In this document: piece after piece, positions 8,001 to 17,332 of the stretch | Layout: the number at the start of each line of letters is the position of its first letter | Position numbering within the stretch: the stretch's first letter is position 1 | NCBI GenBank assembly: GCA_963666705.2 | Contig: CAXXKO010000022.1 | Location: 186,001 to 250,000, forward strand | Source of the DNA: G963666705 sp963666705 | GTDB taxonomy: Bacteria; Pseudomonadota; Alphaproteobacteria; CADEGL01 | DNA: 64,000 bases | Direction of reading: 5' to 3' | Translations under genes and position numbers: made by a program | The notes under the pieces: generated by a model | Seen by the model: only the letters and a program-made list of their open reading frames with translations | The model's database searches: none | What the model was told of the DNA's origin: nothing

Positions 8001-11000
8001 GCGTGCAACGCTTCCGCGAGGCCGCGGGCGGGCGCATCGACCGCGCCAAGCCGCTCGCCTTCCACTTCGACGGCCGCCGCCTCGAGGGTTTCGCCGGTGA
8101 TACGCTGGCCTCGGCGCTGCTCGCCAACGGCGTCCACATGGTCGGGCGCAGCTTCAAGTACCATCGCCCGCGCGGCATCCTCTCCGCCGGCGCGGAGGAG
8201 CCCAACGCGCTTTTCCAGCTCGGTGCGGGCGGGCGAGCCGACGCCAACCAGAAGGCAACCCAGGTCGAGCTGCGCGAAGGGCTCATGGCCGAGAGCCAGA
8301 ACCGCTGGCCCGCGCTCCGCTTCGACGTCATGGCCTTGAACGACTTGGCGGCCCCCCTCCTCCCGGCGGGCTTCTATTACAAGACCTTCATGTGGCCGGC
8401 GGCGCTTTGGCGCACTTACGAGAAGGTCATCCGACGGGCCGCCGGCATGGGCCGTGCGCCCGCCGAGCCCGACCCCGACCGCTACGACCAGACCAACGCC
8501 CACTGCGACGTGCTGGTCGTGGGTGGCGGCCCCGCCGGGCTCATGGCCGCGCTCGTCGCCGGGCGCACGGGCGCGCGGGTCATACTTGCGGACGAGCAGG
8601 CGGAGATGGGCGGCCAGCTCCTGTCCGAGCCGGCGGGCGGTGCCACCATCGGGGACGCGCCCGCCGTGGCTTGGGTCGAGGCCGCCGTCGCCGAACTCGC
8701 CGCCATGCCGGAGGTGCGGCGCCTGCCGCGAACCACAGTTTTCGGCTACTACGACCACAACTACCTCGGCCTCCTCGAGCGTGTGACCGGCCATCTCGGC
8801 ACGGCGCCCGCCCATCTCCCGCGCGAGCGCCTGTGGAAGGTGCGCGCAAAACAAGTCGTCCTCGCCACCGGTTCCATCGAGCGCCCCCTGGTCTTCGACG
8901 CCAACGACCGTCCCGGTATCATGCTGGCGGGCGCGGCCAGGACCTATCTCAACCGCTACGCCGTGCGGGCAGGCGCCCGCGCCGTGCTGTTCACCAACAA
9001 CGATTCAGCCTACTCCGCGGCCCTCGAATTGCACGCCGCCGGCGTCGCCGTCGCCATCATCGTCGACCTGCGTCCGGCACCCGCGGGCGAGCTTCCGAAG
9101 CGGGCGCGCGCCGCGGGTATCGAGGTGATCGGCGGCCATGCCGTGGTCGGGACGAGCGGCCGGGTCCGGGTGCGCGGGGCGCGAATCATGGCGCTCGACG
9201 AGGCGGGCGAGCGCGTGACGGGCGCCGTGCGCGTCCTGGCCTGCGACCTCCTTCTGATGTCGGGGGGCTGGAACCCCACCGTTCATCTGTTTTCGCAGTC
9301 ACGCGGCACGCTCGCGTTCGAGTCGGATGCGGCCATCTTCGTGCCCGGCGAATCGGCCCAGGCAGAGCGCTCGGCCGGCGCCGCGGCCGGCATCTTCGAC
9401 CTCTCCGGCTGCCTCACCTCGGGCGGCGCGGCCGGCCGGGCGGCGGCACAGGCCGCGGGCTACCCCGGACCCAACGCGGATATCCCGGCCGCCGCCGACC
9501 CCGCGTGCGAGCCCCTCAGACCAATATGGGCCGTGCCGTCCGATCGGCCGCCCGGCAAGATTCGTGCCTTCGTCGACTTCCAGAACGACGTGGCGGCCAA
9601 GGACCTCCGCCTGGCCGCGCGCGAAGGCTACCGCTCGGTCGAGCACCTCAAGCGCTACACCACGACCGGCATGGGCACCGACCAAGGCAAGACCAGCAAC
9701 GTGAATGCTCTCGCCATCCTAGCGAAGACGCTGGAGGCGGAGATACCGGCCGTTGGTACGACCACCTTCCGGCCGCCCTATACCCCTATCACCTTCGGCG
9801 CCATAGCCGGGCGCGAGCTGGGCGAGCTCTACGACCCCATCCGCCGTACCCCCCTGCACCACTGGCACGCGGCGCACGGAGCCGCCTTCGAGGACGTGGG
9901 CCAATGGAAGCGGCCCTGGTACTACCCGCGGCCAGGCGAATCCATGCATGAGGCGGTGAACCGGGAGGTCGAGGCCGCGCGCGCCAGCATTGGCATCCTC
10001 GACGCCACCACCCTCGGCAAGATCGACATCCAGGGGCGGGACGCGGCCGAGCTCCTGAACCGGATCTATACCAACGCCTGGAGCAGGCTCGAAGTGGGGC
10101 GCTGCCGCTACGGCCTGATGCTGGGCGAGGACGGCATGGTGTTCGACGACGGCGTCACCGCGCGCCTCGGGCAACACCACTATCTCATGAGCACCACGAC
10201 CGGCGGCGCCGCACGCGTCCTCGCCTGGCTCGAGGAATGGGCGCAGACAGAGTGGCCGGAGCTCGAGGCCTTCATGACCCCGGTCACCGAGCAATGGGCG
10301 ACGGTCAGCGTCTCGGGGCCCAACGCACGCCGGCTTCTTTCCGAGCTGACCGACGACCTGATGCTCGATGCGGACGCCTTTCCCTTCATGTCCCTCCAGG
10401 AAGGCCACGTCGCCGGCGTCCCCGCCCGCGTCATGCGCATCAGCTTCACCGGCGAGCTGAGCTTCGAGATCAACGTCCCCGCGAGCCACGGTCTCGCGGT
10501 CTGGAACGCCTGCATGACGGCGGGCGAAAAATTCGGCATCACGCCCTTCGGAACCGAGGCCATGCATGTGCTGCGCGCCGAGAAAGGCTTCGTAATCGTC
10601 GGCCAGGACACGGACGGCACGGTCACGCCGGGCGACCTCGGCATGGACTGGATCGTCAGCAAAAAAAAGCCCAACTTCATCGGCAAACGGTCGCTGAGCC
10701 GCGCCGACACGGCGCGCGGCGACCGCAAGCAGCTCGTCGGCCTCCTCACCGACGACCCCGACGAGGTGCTTACGGAGGGCGCGCAGATCGTCGCCGAGGT
10801 GCGGCCGAAGCCGCCCATGAAGATGGTCGGCTTCGTCACCTCGGCCTATTACAGCCCCACCCTCGGCCGCTCGATCGCCCTCGCGCTGGTCGAGCGGGGG
10901 CGCGAGCGCATGGGCGAGCGCCTCCACGCCTGCACGCCCGACGAGGTGGTCCCCGTGACCGTCACGGGGACGGTCTTCTTCGATCCCGAGGGGGAGAGGG

Positions 11001-11011
11001 TTCGTGGCTGA
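7997..11011 (+). CDS. soxA: Sarcosine oxidase alpha subunit
   Basis: The 1004-residue alpha subunit binds NAD and tetrahydrofolate and completes the sarcosine oxidase reaction. The GTG at 7997 overlaps the soxD stop and gives the family N-terminus VQRFREAAGGRIDRAKPLAF. An N-terminal [2Fe-2S]-type fold (residues about 20-95, with RSFKYHRPRGI) is followed by a pyridine nucleotide-disulphide oxidoreductase region with GGGPAGLMAALVAGRTGA near residue 175. The C-terminal 380 residues are a GcvT-like aminomethyltransferase domain (VTPGDLGMDWIVSKKKPNFIG). Its end overlaps the soxG start. No lesions are visible across 3 kb, which contrasts with several neighbours and suggests the pathway is maintained. 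Confidence 0.95.
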   Translation: MSVQRFREAAGGRIDRAKPLAFHFDGRRLEGFAGDTLASALLANGVHMVGRSFKYHRPRGILSAGAEEPNALFQLGAGGRADANQKATQVELREGLMAESQNRWPALRFDVMALNDLAAPLLPAGFYYKTFMWPAALWRTYEKVIRRAAGMGRAPAEPDPDRYDQTNAHCDVLVVGGGPAGLMAALVAGRTGARVILADEQAEMGGQLLSEPAGGATIGDAPAVAWVEAAVAELAAMPEVRRLPRTTVFGYYDHNYLGLLERVTGHLGTAPAHLPRERLWKVRAKQVVLATGSIERPLVFDANDRPGIMLAGAARTYLNRYAVRAGARAVLFTNNDSAYSAALELHAAGVAVAIIVDLRPAPAGELPKRARAAGIEVIGGHAVVGTSGRVRVRGARIMALDEAGERVTGAVRVLACDLLLMSGGWNPTVHLFSQSRGTLAFESDAAIFVPGESAQAERSAGAAAGIFDLSGCLTSGGAAGRAAAQAAGYPGPNADIPAAADPACEPLRPIWAVPSDRPPGKIRAFVDFQNDVAAKDLRLAAREGYRSVEHLKRYTTTGMGTDQGKTSNVNALAILAKTLEAEIPAVGTTTFRPPYTPITFGAIAGRELGELYDPIRRTPLHHWHAAHGAAFEDVGQWKRPWYYPRPGESMHEAVNREVEAARASIGILDATTLGKIDIQGRDAAELLNRIYTNAWSRLEVGRCRYGLMLGEDGMVFDDGVTARLGQHHYLMSTTTGGAARVLAWLEEWAQTEWPELEAFMTPVTEQWATVSVSGPNARRLLSELTDDLMLDADAFPFMSLQEGHVAGVPARVMRISFTGELSFEINVPASHGLAVWNACMTAGEKFGITPFGTEAMHVLRAEKGFVIVGQDTDGTVTPGDLGMDWIVSKKKPNFIGKRSLSRADTARGDRKQLVGLLTDDPDEVLTEGAQIVAEVRPKPPMKMVGFVTSAYYSPTLGRSIALALVERGRERMGERLHACTPDEVVPVTVTGTVFFDPEGERVRG

Positions 11012-11621
11012 CCTGGTGCACCGGCAGAGCGCTCTCGCCGCCCTCGGGCTCGCGGTGGCCGGCGGGCCGGCCGACGGCGCCGTGCGCATGGCGGAGATCC
11101 CCCATACGGGCAAGATCGACCTGCGTGGCGCAGCGGAGGACGAGACCTTCGCGACGGCCGTGCGCGCGGCCATCGGCGTCGAGCTGCCGCTCGTGCCTCT
11201 GACCTCGACCCATGCCGGCCCTGTGACCGTGCTGTGGCTCGGCCCGGATGAGTGGCTGGTCGCCTGCGAGGCGGGGGCCGAGTCCAAGTTCGCGCCGGCA
11301 TTGCGCACGGCCCTCCAGGGCGTGCCGTGCGCCATCACCGATCTCACGGAGGCGCAAACCATTATCCGCATCAACGGGCCGCGGGCACGCGACCTCATCG
11401 CCAAGGGCTGCACCCTCGACCTCCATCCGCGGGTCGTCGGCCTTGGCCGCGTGGCGCGCTCGACGGTCGCACACGTCACCGTCATCCTGCATCAGACGGC
11501 GAGCGATGGTGATGGAAATGGCCCGGCCTTCGAACTCTACGTCGCCCGCTCGTTCGCCGAGCACCTGTGGCGGTGGCTGGCTGACGCGGCGGCGGAGTAC
11601 GCGACGGAAACAGGCGCCTGA
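11004..11621 (+). CDS. soxG: Sarcosine oxidase gamma subunit
   Basis: The 205-residue gamma subunit is the structural partner of SoxA in the heterotetramer. The GTG start at 11004 overlaps the soxA stop. Family features are the VTVLWLGPDEWLV segment, DLTEAQTIIRINGPRARDLIAKGC and the C-terminal ELYVARSFAEHLWRWL, a degenerate GcvT-like fold. It is the last gene of the sox operon and is followed by a strong hairpin terminator at 11640-11664. Confidence 0.93.
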   Translation: MADLVHRQSALAALGLAVAGGPADGAVRMAEIPHTGKIDLRGAAEDETFATAVRAAIGVELPLVPLTSTHAGPVTVLWLGPDEWLVACEAGAESKFAPALRTALQGVPCAITDLTEAQTIIRINGPRARDLIAKGCTLDLHPRVVGLGRVARSTVAHVTVILHQTASDGDGNGPAFELYVARSFAEHLWRWLADAAAEYATETGA

Positions 11622-11639
11622 TCCCGCTGGGTCAATCGA

Positions 11640-11664
11640 AAGGGGGCCTTTTGGAGGCCCCCTT
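11640..11664. terminator. Bidirectional hairpin terminator between soxG and a PotA-like gene
   Basis: A perfect 9-bp stem (aagggggcc / ggccccctt) encloses a 7-base loop, with short A and T runs at its edges. It lies between the convergent ends of soxG (plus) and the ABC ATPase (minus), so it probably ends both transcripts. Confidence 0.85.
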
Positions 11665-11694
11665 GTCGACACCGCGCGCCGGAAAGTCCGCCGA

Positions 11695-12804
11695 TCAGTT
11701 CAGCACGTCGAGGGCGCGGCAGTCGTCCGACTCCCAGCCCACATGGACGGACTTTCCGAGCTCGAAGCTGGAACCGAAGGCGCCGCGCGGCACCTTGATG
11801 GTGAAATTGTCATTGCCGCAGACGGCGACCCGCACCCGCGTGTGATCGCCCAAATAGATCAATTCCTCGACCTTCGCCTCGAAGAGGTTGGGAAGGCTGC
11901 CCTCCGCCAGGTTGAACACCACGGCCTCGGGCCGGATCGAGAGCTGGGTCGCGCTGCCGACACCATCGACGTTGACCGCGAGCGCCCTCACCTTGCTCCC
12001 ATCCTCGAGCTCCACGACGCAACCCAAGCCGTTCATCTCCACGACCCTGCCCGAAAAGCGATTGTTCTCGCCGATGAACTGGGCGACGAAAGAGTTCTCC
12101 GGGGCCTCGTAAAGCGCGTCGGGAACGGCGATCTGCTTGATCTCGCCCTCGTCGAACACGGCTATGCGATTGGACATGACCAGCGCTTCGGCCTGATCGT
12201 GGGTGACGTAGACGATGGTGACACCGAGCTGCTCGTGGATATGCTTGATCTCGATCTGCATATGCTCGCGCAACTGCTTGTCGAGGGCGCCGAGCGGCTC
12301 GTCCATGAGCACGAGCTTGGGCTCGAAGACGAGCGCGCGGGCGAGCGCGATGCGCTGCTGCTGACCGCCCGAGAGCTGGTTGGGGCGGCGCGCGCCGTAT
12401 TCGCCAAGCTGCACCATCTCGAGCGCCCGCTCGATGCGCCCCGTGGCCTCCGCCTTTGGCATCCTGCGCGCTTCCAGTGGAAAGGCGAGGTTCTCCGCCA
12501 CCGTCATGTGGGGGAACAGGGCATAGTTCTGGAACACGACGCCGATGTCGCGCTTGTGCGGCGGCACGTTGTTCAGGGACTGGCCGGCGAGGGTTATCTC
12601 CCCATGGGTAGGCACCTCGAAGCCGGCCAGCATCATGAGCGTCGTCGTCTTTCCCGAGCCGGACGGCCCGAGAAGGGTAAGGAACTCGCCCTGCTGGATA
12701 TCCAGGCTGAGGTCCTTGATCACCAGGGTTATGCCGTCGTAGCTCTTCTGGACATTGGTGAAGCGGACGACCGGTGTGGCGTCGTGCGTGGCCTCTATCG
12801 ACAT
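11695..12804 (-). CDS. Spermidine/putrescine-type ABC transporter ATP-binding protein (PotA-like)
   Basis: The 369-residue protein is the cytoplasmic ATPase of an importer of the spermidine/putrescine/iron family. It carries Walker A GPSGSGKT (residues 46-53), Q-loop VFQNYALFPHMTV, signature LSGGQQQR (144-151), Walker B LVLMDEPLGALD (164-175) and H-loop VTHDQ, followed by a C-terminal TOBE domain (ENNRFSGRVVEMN, SIRPEAV). A divergently encoded but frameshifted Tat-exported binding protein lies upstream (13171-14254). No permease genes are present in the window, so it either works with permeases encoded elsewhere or is an orphan. The neighbouring agmatinase-family gene hints at a guanidino or polyamine substrate, which is inference only. 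Confidence 0.88.
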   Translation of the reverse strand: MSIEATHDATPVVRFTNVQKSYDGITLVIKDLSLDIQQGEFLTLLGPSGSGKTTTLMMLAGFEVPTHGEITLAGQSLNNVPPHKRDIGVVFQNYALFPHMTVAENLAFPLEARRMPKAEATGRIERALEMVQLGEYGARRPNQLSGGQQQRIALARALVFEPKLVLMDEPLGALDKQLREHMQIEIKHIHEQLGVTIVYVTHDQAEALVMSNRIAVFDEGEIKQIAVPDALYEAPENSFVAQFIGENNRFSGRVVEMNGLGCVVELEDGSKVRALAVNVDGVGSATQLSIRPEAVVFNLAEGSLPNLFEAKVEELIYLGDHTRVRVAVCGNDNFTIKVPRGAFGSSFELGKSVHVGWESDDCRALDVLN

Positions 12805-13170
12805 TCCTCCCCCCAGCTCTCGTTGCCCTCGAACGCTCTACTCAGGTGCCGAACGGACCCGTCCAGCCGACTTGTGGGCCGCAAGCAATACGACATTGCG
12901 GGCGATCACTCAATCCCCACGGAACACGATTTAACCGACGGAACCGCATTCGAGGAAGAGGTGGGACCCGGCGAAAAACGCTCTTTGCGGAGAAGCCGCA
13001 AAGCCGGCCAGACCGCCCATTACATAAACCGGTCATACCTCATGTTACCGACATATTAAGGTCTCATTCGTTGATCCGCGCGGAGGAATTCGGCAATATT
13101 GGAAGATGAACATCATTCCGAACAAGGAGAGCCGCCCCTGTCCGGGCGGGCACACAGGAAACGCGATCGA
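12805..13170. other. Divergent intergenic region with a small hairpin
   Basis: These 366 bases lie between the divergent PotA-like ATPase and binding-protein genes and presumably contain both promoters. A perfect 8-bp hairpin (ctttgcgg, loop agaag, ccgcaaag) is at 12983-13003. I see no supportable gene or recognisable riboswitch. Confidence 0.4.
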
Positions 13171-14254
13171 ATGACAGTTGCCACACGACGCACGACGCGG
13201 CGCCGCTTTCTCACTGGCGCGGCCGCAACGGCCGGCACTTTGGCCGTCGGCACCTACCTGCCGCGTACCTACGCCGCAGAGCCGATGAAAGTCGCGGCCT
13301 ATACCGGCAAGTTCGAGGAGCAGCTTGCCAAGTTCATATACCCGGCCTTCACCAAGGAGAGTGGTATCGCCATCGAATCGGTCAGCCAGGCGGGCGGGCT
13401 GGCCTGGTTCGAGAAGCGAGGCGGCTGCCGCGGCCGGCAAGGTGGTGACCGACGTGACCATGTGCGGCGGCCAGGCGGTCCGACTCTTGCCCCATTTGTT
13501 CCAGCCCCTCGACGAGAGCAAGATGCCGAACGTCAAGAACATCCGCAAATTCCTGCTCCGCTGCACGCCCGACGGCGCGCTCGACGCGGTGCCCGTGGTC
13601 GCCTGGTACGGCACATTCGTGACCAACACCGATGACTATCCGACCCCGCCGACCTCGTGGGCGGAGGCCTGGCACCCGAAGTTCAAAGGCGTGTTGGGCT
13701 GGGGCGCCGAAATCAGATCGAGCTATCTGCTCGATATCGTGGCCGTCACCTTCTTCGGCGGTCAAACGATCCTCGGAACCCGCGACGGCCTGCTCGAGGT
13801 CCTGAAGAAGGCCGCCGAGATCGAGCCGAACGTGGTGCTCTGGTACGTCACCGGCGCCGGGTTCCAGAAGGCGCTGCGGTCCGGCAAGGTCAAGGCCGGC
13901 CAGTACTACCAGGACTCAATCCACGTGATGGCGGCCGGCGGCTTCCCGGTGCGTTCGACCTTTCCCCATGAGGGCGGCGTCCTCGACTTCGGCTCCTGGG
14001 CCCTGGTCGAGGGCTCGACCCGGCACGAGGCGGCGTACAGTTTTTTCAATTACTGCAGCGATCCAACCGTCCAGAGCGAGATTACGCGCCATCTGGGCAC
14101 GGCCCCCGTGGTACCCCGCCAGCTGACGAACTTGAGCGACGCGGAATACCTGGCCGCTTCAAGCGACAACACACCCATCGTCCCGCGCTACGACATCTAT
14201 GTGAAAGACGGCGACTGGATTACCAAAACGTGGGCCGGGCTGATCGGCGCCTAA
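13171..14254 (+). pseudogene. Tat-exported extracellular solute-binding protein (PotD-like), frameshifted
   Basis: The gene would encode a periplasmic binding protein of about 361 residues for an ABC importer. The ATG at 13171 starts a twin-arginine signal (RRTTRRRFLTGAAAT) with a likely cleavage after TYAA. The frame runs to WFEKR and then breaks near 13417: the sequence gagaagcgaggcgg lacks two bases compared with an uninterrupted reading. The other frame continues EAAAAAGKVVTDVTMCGG to the stop, with the family-like segments PVVAWYGTFVTN, TSWAEAWHPKFKG and FFNYCSD. As read, the product would end early. The two-base loss could be real or a sequence error. It is divergent from the PotA-like ATPase and probably belonged to the same transporter. 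Confidence 0.8.
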
Positions 14255-14280
14255 ACCGCCGAAGTTACGGCCGCGGCCTG

Positions 14281-15255
14281 TCAGGGCACCTTGTCCTCGA
14301 GATCCTTGGCCAGAAGGTGCAGGTAATCGAAGATGAGCTGTGCGCCTGCCAGTGCCGTCACCTCGCCCACGTCGTACTGCGGCGCCACCTCGACGAGATC
14401 CATGCCGACGAAATCGATGCCGTCGAGCCCGCACAGGATGCGGCGCGCCTGATAGCTGCTGAGCCCGCCCACCACGGGTGTACCCGTGCCGGGCGCGAAG
14501 GCGGGATCCAGACAATCGATGTCGAAGGTGAGGTAGGTGGGGCCCCCGCCCACGATGCGCTTGATCTCGGTGATGGCCTTCTCGGGGCCGTTCTCGTGGA
14601 CCCAGATCGCGTCGAGCCAGCGGATGCCTCGGGGGTCCAGATTGTATGTGCGAATGCCCACCTGGACCGAGCGTGCCGGGTCGATCAGGCCCTCCTCGAT
14701 GGCGTGGTAGAACATGGTGCCGTGGTCGAGTCGGCTTTCCTTCTCGCTCCAGGTATCGGAATGGGCATCGAAATGGACCATGGCGAGGGGGCCGTGCTTC
14801 TCGGCATAGGCGCGCATGATCGGCAACGTGATGAAGTGGTCGCCGCCAATGGCGATAGTGCCGGCGCCGCGCCCGAGGATCGAGGCAATGTGTGCCTCGA
14901 TCAGCCTCGGGTTCTCCTGGGGGATGCCGTGGTCGAGATTGCAATCGCCGTAATCCACCACGGCGAGACGCTTGAGCGGATCGAAATCCCACGGCCAGGA
15001 CGGGTTCCAGGCGAGTTGGGCCGAGGCCGCCCGCACGGCCGCCGGGCCGTAACGCGTGCCCGGCCGGTTGGTCACGGCGAGGTCGTAGGGCACACCCGTG
15101 ACGGCGATGTTGATACCGTCGAGGTCCTTCGAGTATTTGAGGCGGAGGAAGCTGAGCGCGCCGGCGTAGGTGTTTTCGCGGGTAATGCCGTACACCGACT
15201 CCCGGGTAAATGCCGCATCGATCCCAGTCGTCGTGATGCCGTCGTCCTCGCTCAT
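14281..15255 (-). CDS. Agmatinase/ureohydrolase-family protein
   Basis: The 324-residue protein belongs to the arginase/agmatinase family of binuclear manganese enzymes, which hydrolyse guanidino groups to urea. Metal-ligand motifs are all present: IAIGGDHFITLP, MVHFDAHSDTW and LTFDIDCLDPAFAPGTGTP, plus the C-terminal GMDLVEVAPQYD. Length and motif order are normal. Members of this family include agmatinase, guanidinobutyrase and guanidinopropionase, and the sequence alone does not decide between them. The neighbouring polyamine-type ABC genes are consistent with guanidino or polyamine catabolism. Confidence 0.88.
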   Translation of the reverse strand: MSEDDGITTTGIDAAFTRESVYGITRENTYAGALSFLRLKYSKDLDGINIAVTGVPYDLAVTNRPGTRYGPAAVRAASAQLAWNPSWPWDFDPLKRLAVVDYGDCNLDHGIPQENPRLIEAHIASILGRGAGTIAIGGDHFITLPIMRAYAEKHGPLAMVHFDAHSDTWSEKESRLDHGTMFYHAIEEGLIDPARSVQVGIRTYNLDPRGIRWLDAIWVHENGPEKAITEIKRIVGGGPTYLTFDIDCLDPAFAPGTGTPVVGGLSSYQARRILCGLDGIDFVGMDLVEVAPQYDVGEVTALAGAQLIFDYLHLLAKDLEDKVP

Positions 15256-15320
15256 ATTCTACTTATTCCCCGATTCGCCGGTCCGATGCGGCGCCTCGCC
15301 ACTTAGGAAATACCATAGGG

Positions 15321-15369
15321 TCGCGCCACGCTCCTAGCGGGAAACCTCGAGCTGCCGTCGTATGGCGCA
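15321..15369. repeat. Partial copy of a dispersed MITE-like repeat
   Basis: About 49 bases here closely match 60353-60404, the right part of the MITE-like element at 60158-60423. The shared core includes cgccacgctcctag and gccgtcgtatggc. The terminal inverted repeat is missing, so this is a fragment. Confidence 0.65.
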
Positions 15370-15388
15370 TGGACCTGCGATGGTGCGG

Positions 15389-15813
15389 CTAGAGCGCTTT
15401 TAGGATATGATCGGCGACCGCGACCAGATCGCCATCCTGGTTCACAACCGTGACGCTGGCCGTCGCGCGCTGGCGTTTCGCATCGACGGCGGTGACCTCG
15501 TATCGCACCGTCACCGTATCCCCGAAGAAGACGGGCCGAACGTGCCGTACCCTATCGTAGCCGAGAGACGCGAGTCCGCCGTCATAGCCCTGGTCGCGAT
15601 CGAGGACGCGGCGGACATGTAGCCGATGATGAGGACGCCGTGCGCCACGCGCCGGCCATAGGGCGTCGCCTTCGCGAACTCCTCGTCAACGTGGATCGGG
15701 TCGAAGTCTCCGGTGACGCCGGCGAAAAGGTATACGTCGCATTCGGACACGGTCTTGCGGAAGGTAACCGTATGTCCGAGCGCGATGTCCTCGATACCGT
15801 GACCGGTGGTCAT
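15389..15813 (-). pseudogene. MaoC-like (R)-specific hydratase, frameshifted
   Basis: The gene would encode a hot-dog fold acyl dehydratase of about 140 residues. The ATG at 15813 has GGGAG upstream. The first part reads MTTGHGIEDIALG, CDVYLFAGVTGDFDPIHVDEEFA and RRVAHGVLIIGYMSAASS, which contains the family's catalytic Asp/His (DFDPIHVDEEFA). Near 15590 the frame shifts; the other frame continues RDQGYDGGLASLGYDRVRHV, then RPVFFGDTVTVRYEVTAVD, and ends at a TAG at 15389-15391. The restored sequence has the normal order of the family, so one short indel accounts for the break. An ISNCY/IS1202-like element inserted about 40 bases upstream of the start. Function may relate to the nearby acyl-CoA genes. 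Confidence 0.78.
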
Positions 15814-15876
15814 CTGCTGGTGCTCCCATTCGAGGGGCCGCATTCGCGCGTGATAGGTGAATTTGCGGGTGTAGAT

Positions 15877-17188
15877 CACTAGTGTCCGGTTAAAAATCGA
15901 ATAAATTCAATTGGTTGGTTATTTGCGAAGCGTTGCATCTGTTTTCGTCTCCCGCAAGTGCTTGATGTATGGGCATTTTCTCGAAGAGGGTCACCGAGAG
16001 GATCTGTAACAAAGTGTAGAGCGAGGCGTCCAGGTCGAGGCGCTTCTTGACGATGGCGACGAGGACGTAGACCGAGACGGCAATCCAGATCTGCGTCTTC
16101 ACCGCGTTCTCCGACGTGCCGTAGAACTGCTTGATCCGAAGATGCTGCTTGATCCACTTGAAGAAGAGTTCCACCTGCCAGCGGCTTTTGTAGAGCGCGC
16201 AGATGGTGGCGGCCGGAAGCGAGAAGTTGTTGGTGATGAAGACCAGCGTCTTGCCGGACTCGGGGTCCTTGAAGCGGATGCGCCGCAGAAGTTCGGGGTA
16301 ATCCTGACGGGTGTAGAAGCCGTCCAGGGAGATGGTCTGGTCGCAAATGATGCCGGTCGAGCGATCCGTCGGCGCCGAATAGACGCGATGAGCATCGATG
16401 TTCGACTTGGCACGCGTGACGAAGAAGGCCCCGGCTTGGTGCAACACATAAAGGCGGGCAAAGTCGACGTAGCCACGATCCACGACGTAGATGGCTCCGG
16501 CTTCCGGCAAGAGCATATCGAGGGCATGAACGTCGTGCAGCTTGCCATCCGAGATGTGGATAAAACTCGGAATGTTGCCCCGCAGGTCGAGCAGCGTGTG
16601 CATCTTCACCGCCGCCTTGGTGGTGCGGAAGTGCGCCCACGGAAAGACCGACAGGCACAGAGCGATGGTCGTCGAGTCCAGGGCGTAGACGGTATTGGTC
16701 AGGTCCAACCCCAGTTCTTCGTCGACGTACAGCGTCCTCGCCTGGGTGATGAGCCGCTGGGCCAACGCCGCATGGATACGCCAGTCGCGCCTTTCGTTGG
16801 CATCGGCCAGCGTCGAGCGCCGGACCGGCTGGCGGAAGCCCATGTGATAGAGTTTCGATGCGTGGACCGAGAGGCAGGTCTCGATGTCGCGCAGGCTTTC
16901 CCGGTAGGTCAGCTGGGCGAAGGCCATGGACCGGTATTGCTCGGCGCAGGAAAGCGTCCGGACCCGGTGATCGCCGCCATACCGGTCGACGATCCGCGTG
17001 AAAGTAGTCCATGGCAGGAAGTCCATGAGCTGAGCGAACAGGGTCTTGCCGGTGTTCATGAGCATCTCCTCGGAGAAACTCCGAAAAGTGCTCCATCCAA
17101 TTCAAATCGACACCATGCATTTTCGCTTCAAACCCCGCAGAAATCCTGGCTCTCAAAGCCAGCACCGCTCAGTTAACCGGACAGCAGT
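15877..17188 (-). mobile_element. IS4-family insertion sequence, copy 1 (1312 bp)
   Basis: The ends read cactagtgtccggttaa and, inverted at the other side, actgctgtccggttaa. A perfect 10-bp direct repeat, gggtgtagat, is at 15867-15876 and 17189-17198. The repeat spans the junction of the host ISNCY element and its own target duplication, proving that the IS4 element arrived second. A second copy is at 54322-55632. Confidence 0.93.
15890..17059 (-). CDS. IS4-family transposase (copy 1)
   Basis: The 389-residue DDE transposase starts at ATG 17059, preceded by GAGGAG with suitable spacing. Catalytic features are YALDSTTIALC (first Asp), YVVDRGYVDF (second Asp) and the YREK signature Y-x2-R-x3-E-x6-K in LYKSRWQVELFFKWIKQHL. 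The N-terminus (FAQLMDFLPWTTFTRIVDRY) is the domain commonly found in this IS4 subgroup. The frame is intact, in contrast to copy 2, so this copy may be the active one. Confidence 0.93.
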   Translation of the reverse strand: MNTGKTLFAQLMDFLPWTTFTRIVDRYGGDHRVRTLSCAEQYRSMAFAQLTYRESLRDIETCLSVHASKLYHMGFRQPVRRSTLADANERRDWRIHAALAQRLITQARTLYVDEELGLDLTNTVYALDSTTIALCLSVFPWAHFRTTKAAVKMHTLLDLRGNIPSFIHISDGKLHDVHALDMLLPEAGAIYVVDRGYVDFARLYVLHQAGAFFVTRAKSNIDAHRVYSAPTDRSTGIICDQTISLDGFYTRQDYPELLRRIRFKDPESGKTLVFITNNFSLPAATICALYKSRWQVELFFKWIKQHLRIKQFYGTSENAVKTQIWIAVSVYVLVAIVKKRLDLDASLYTLLQILSVTLFEKMPIHQALAGDENRCNASQITNQLNLFDF

Positions 17189-17332
17189 GGGTGTAGATAG
17201 CGAATTAAGTTGGCCGGTTTATGTAGCACATCGATTGACCGCTCTGTTGATGTTGTGGCGCCTGTGGGGAAGTGGTCAGGTCGGCGTAGCCGAGCTGTCC
17301 ACTTATCCACGGGCGGGTCGCGTCGAGCGGCA

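Noticed and set aside
11248..13059. A 603-residue open frame on the plus strand across soxG and the PotA-like gene
   Set aside because: It overlaps two convincing genes in other frames and a terminator hairpin, and has no recognisable domain.
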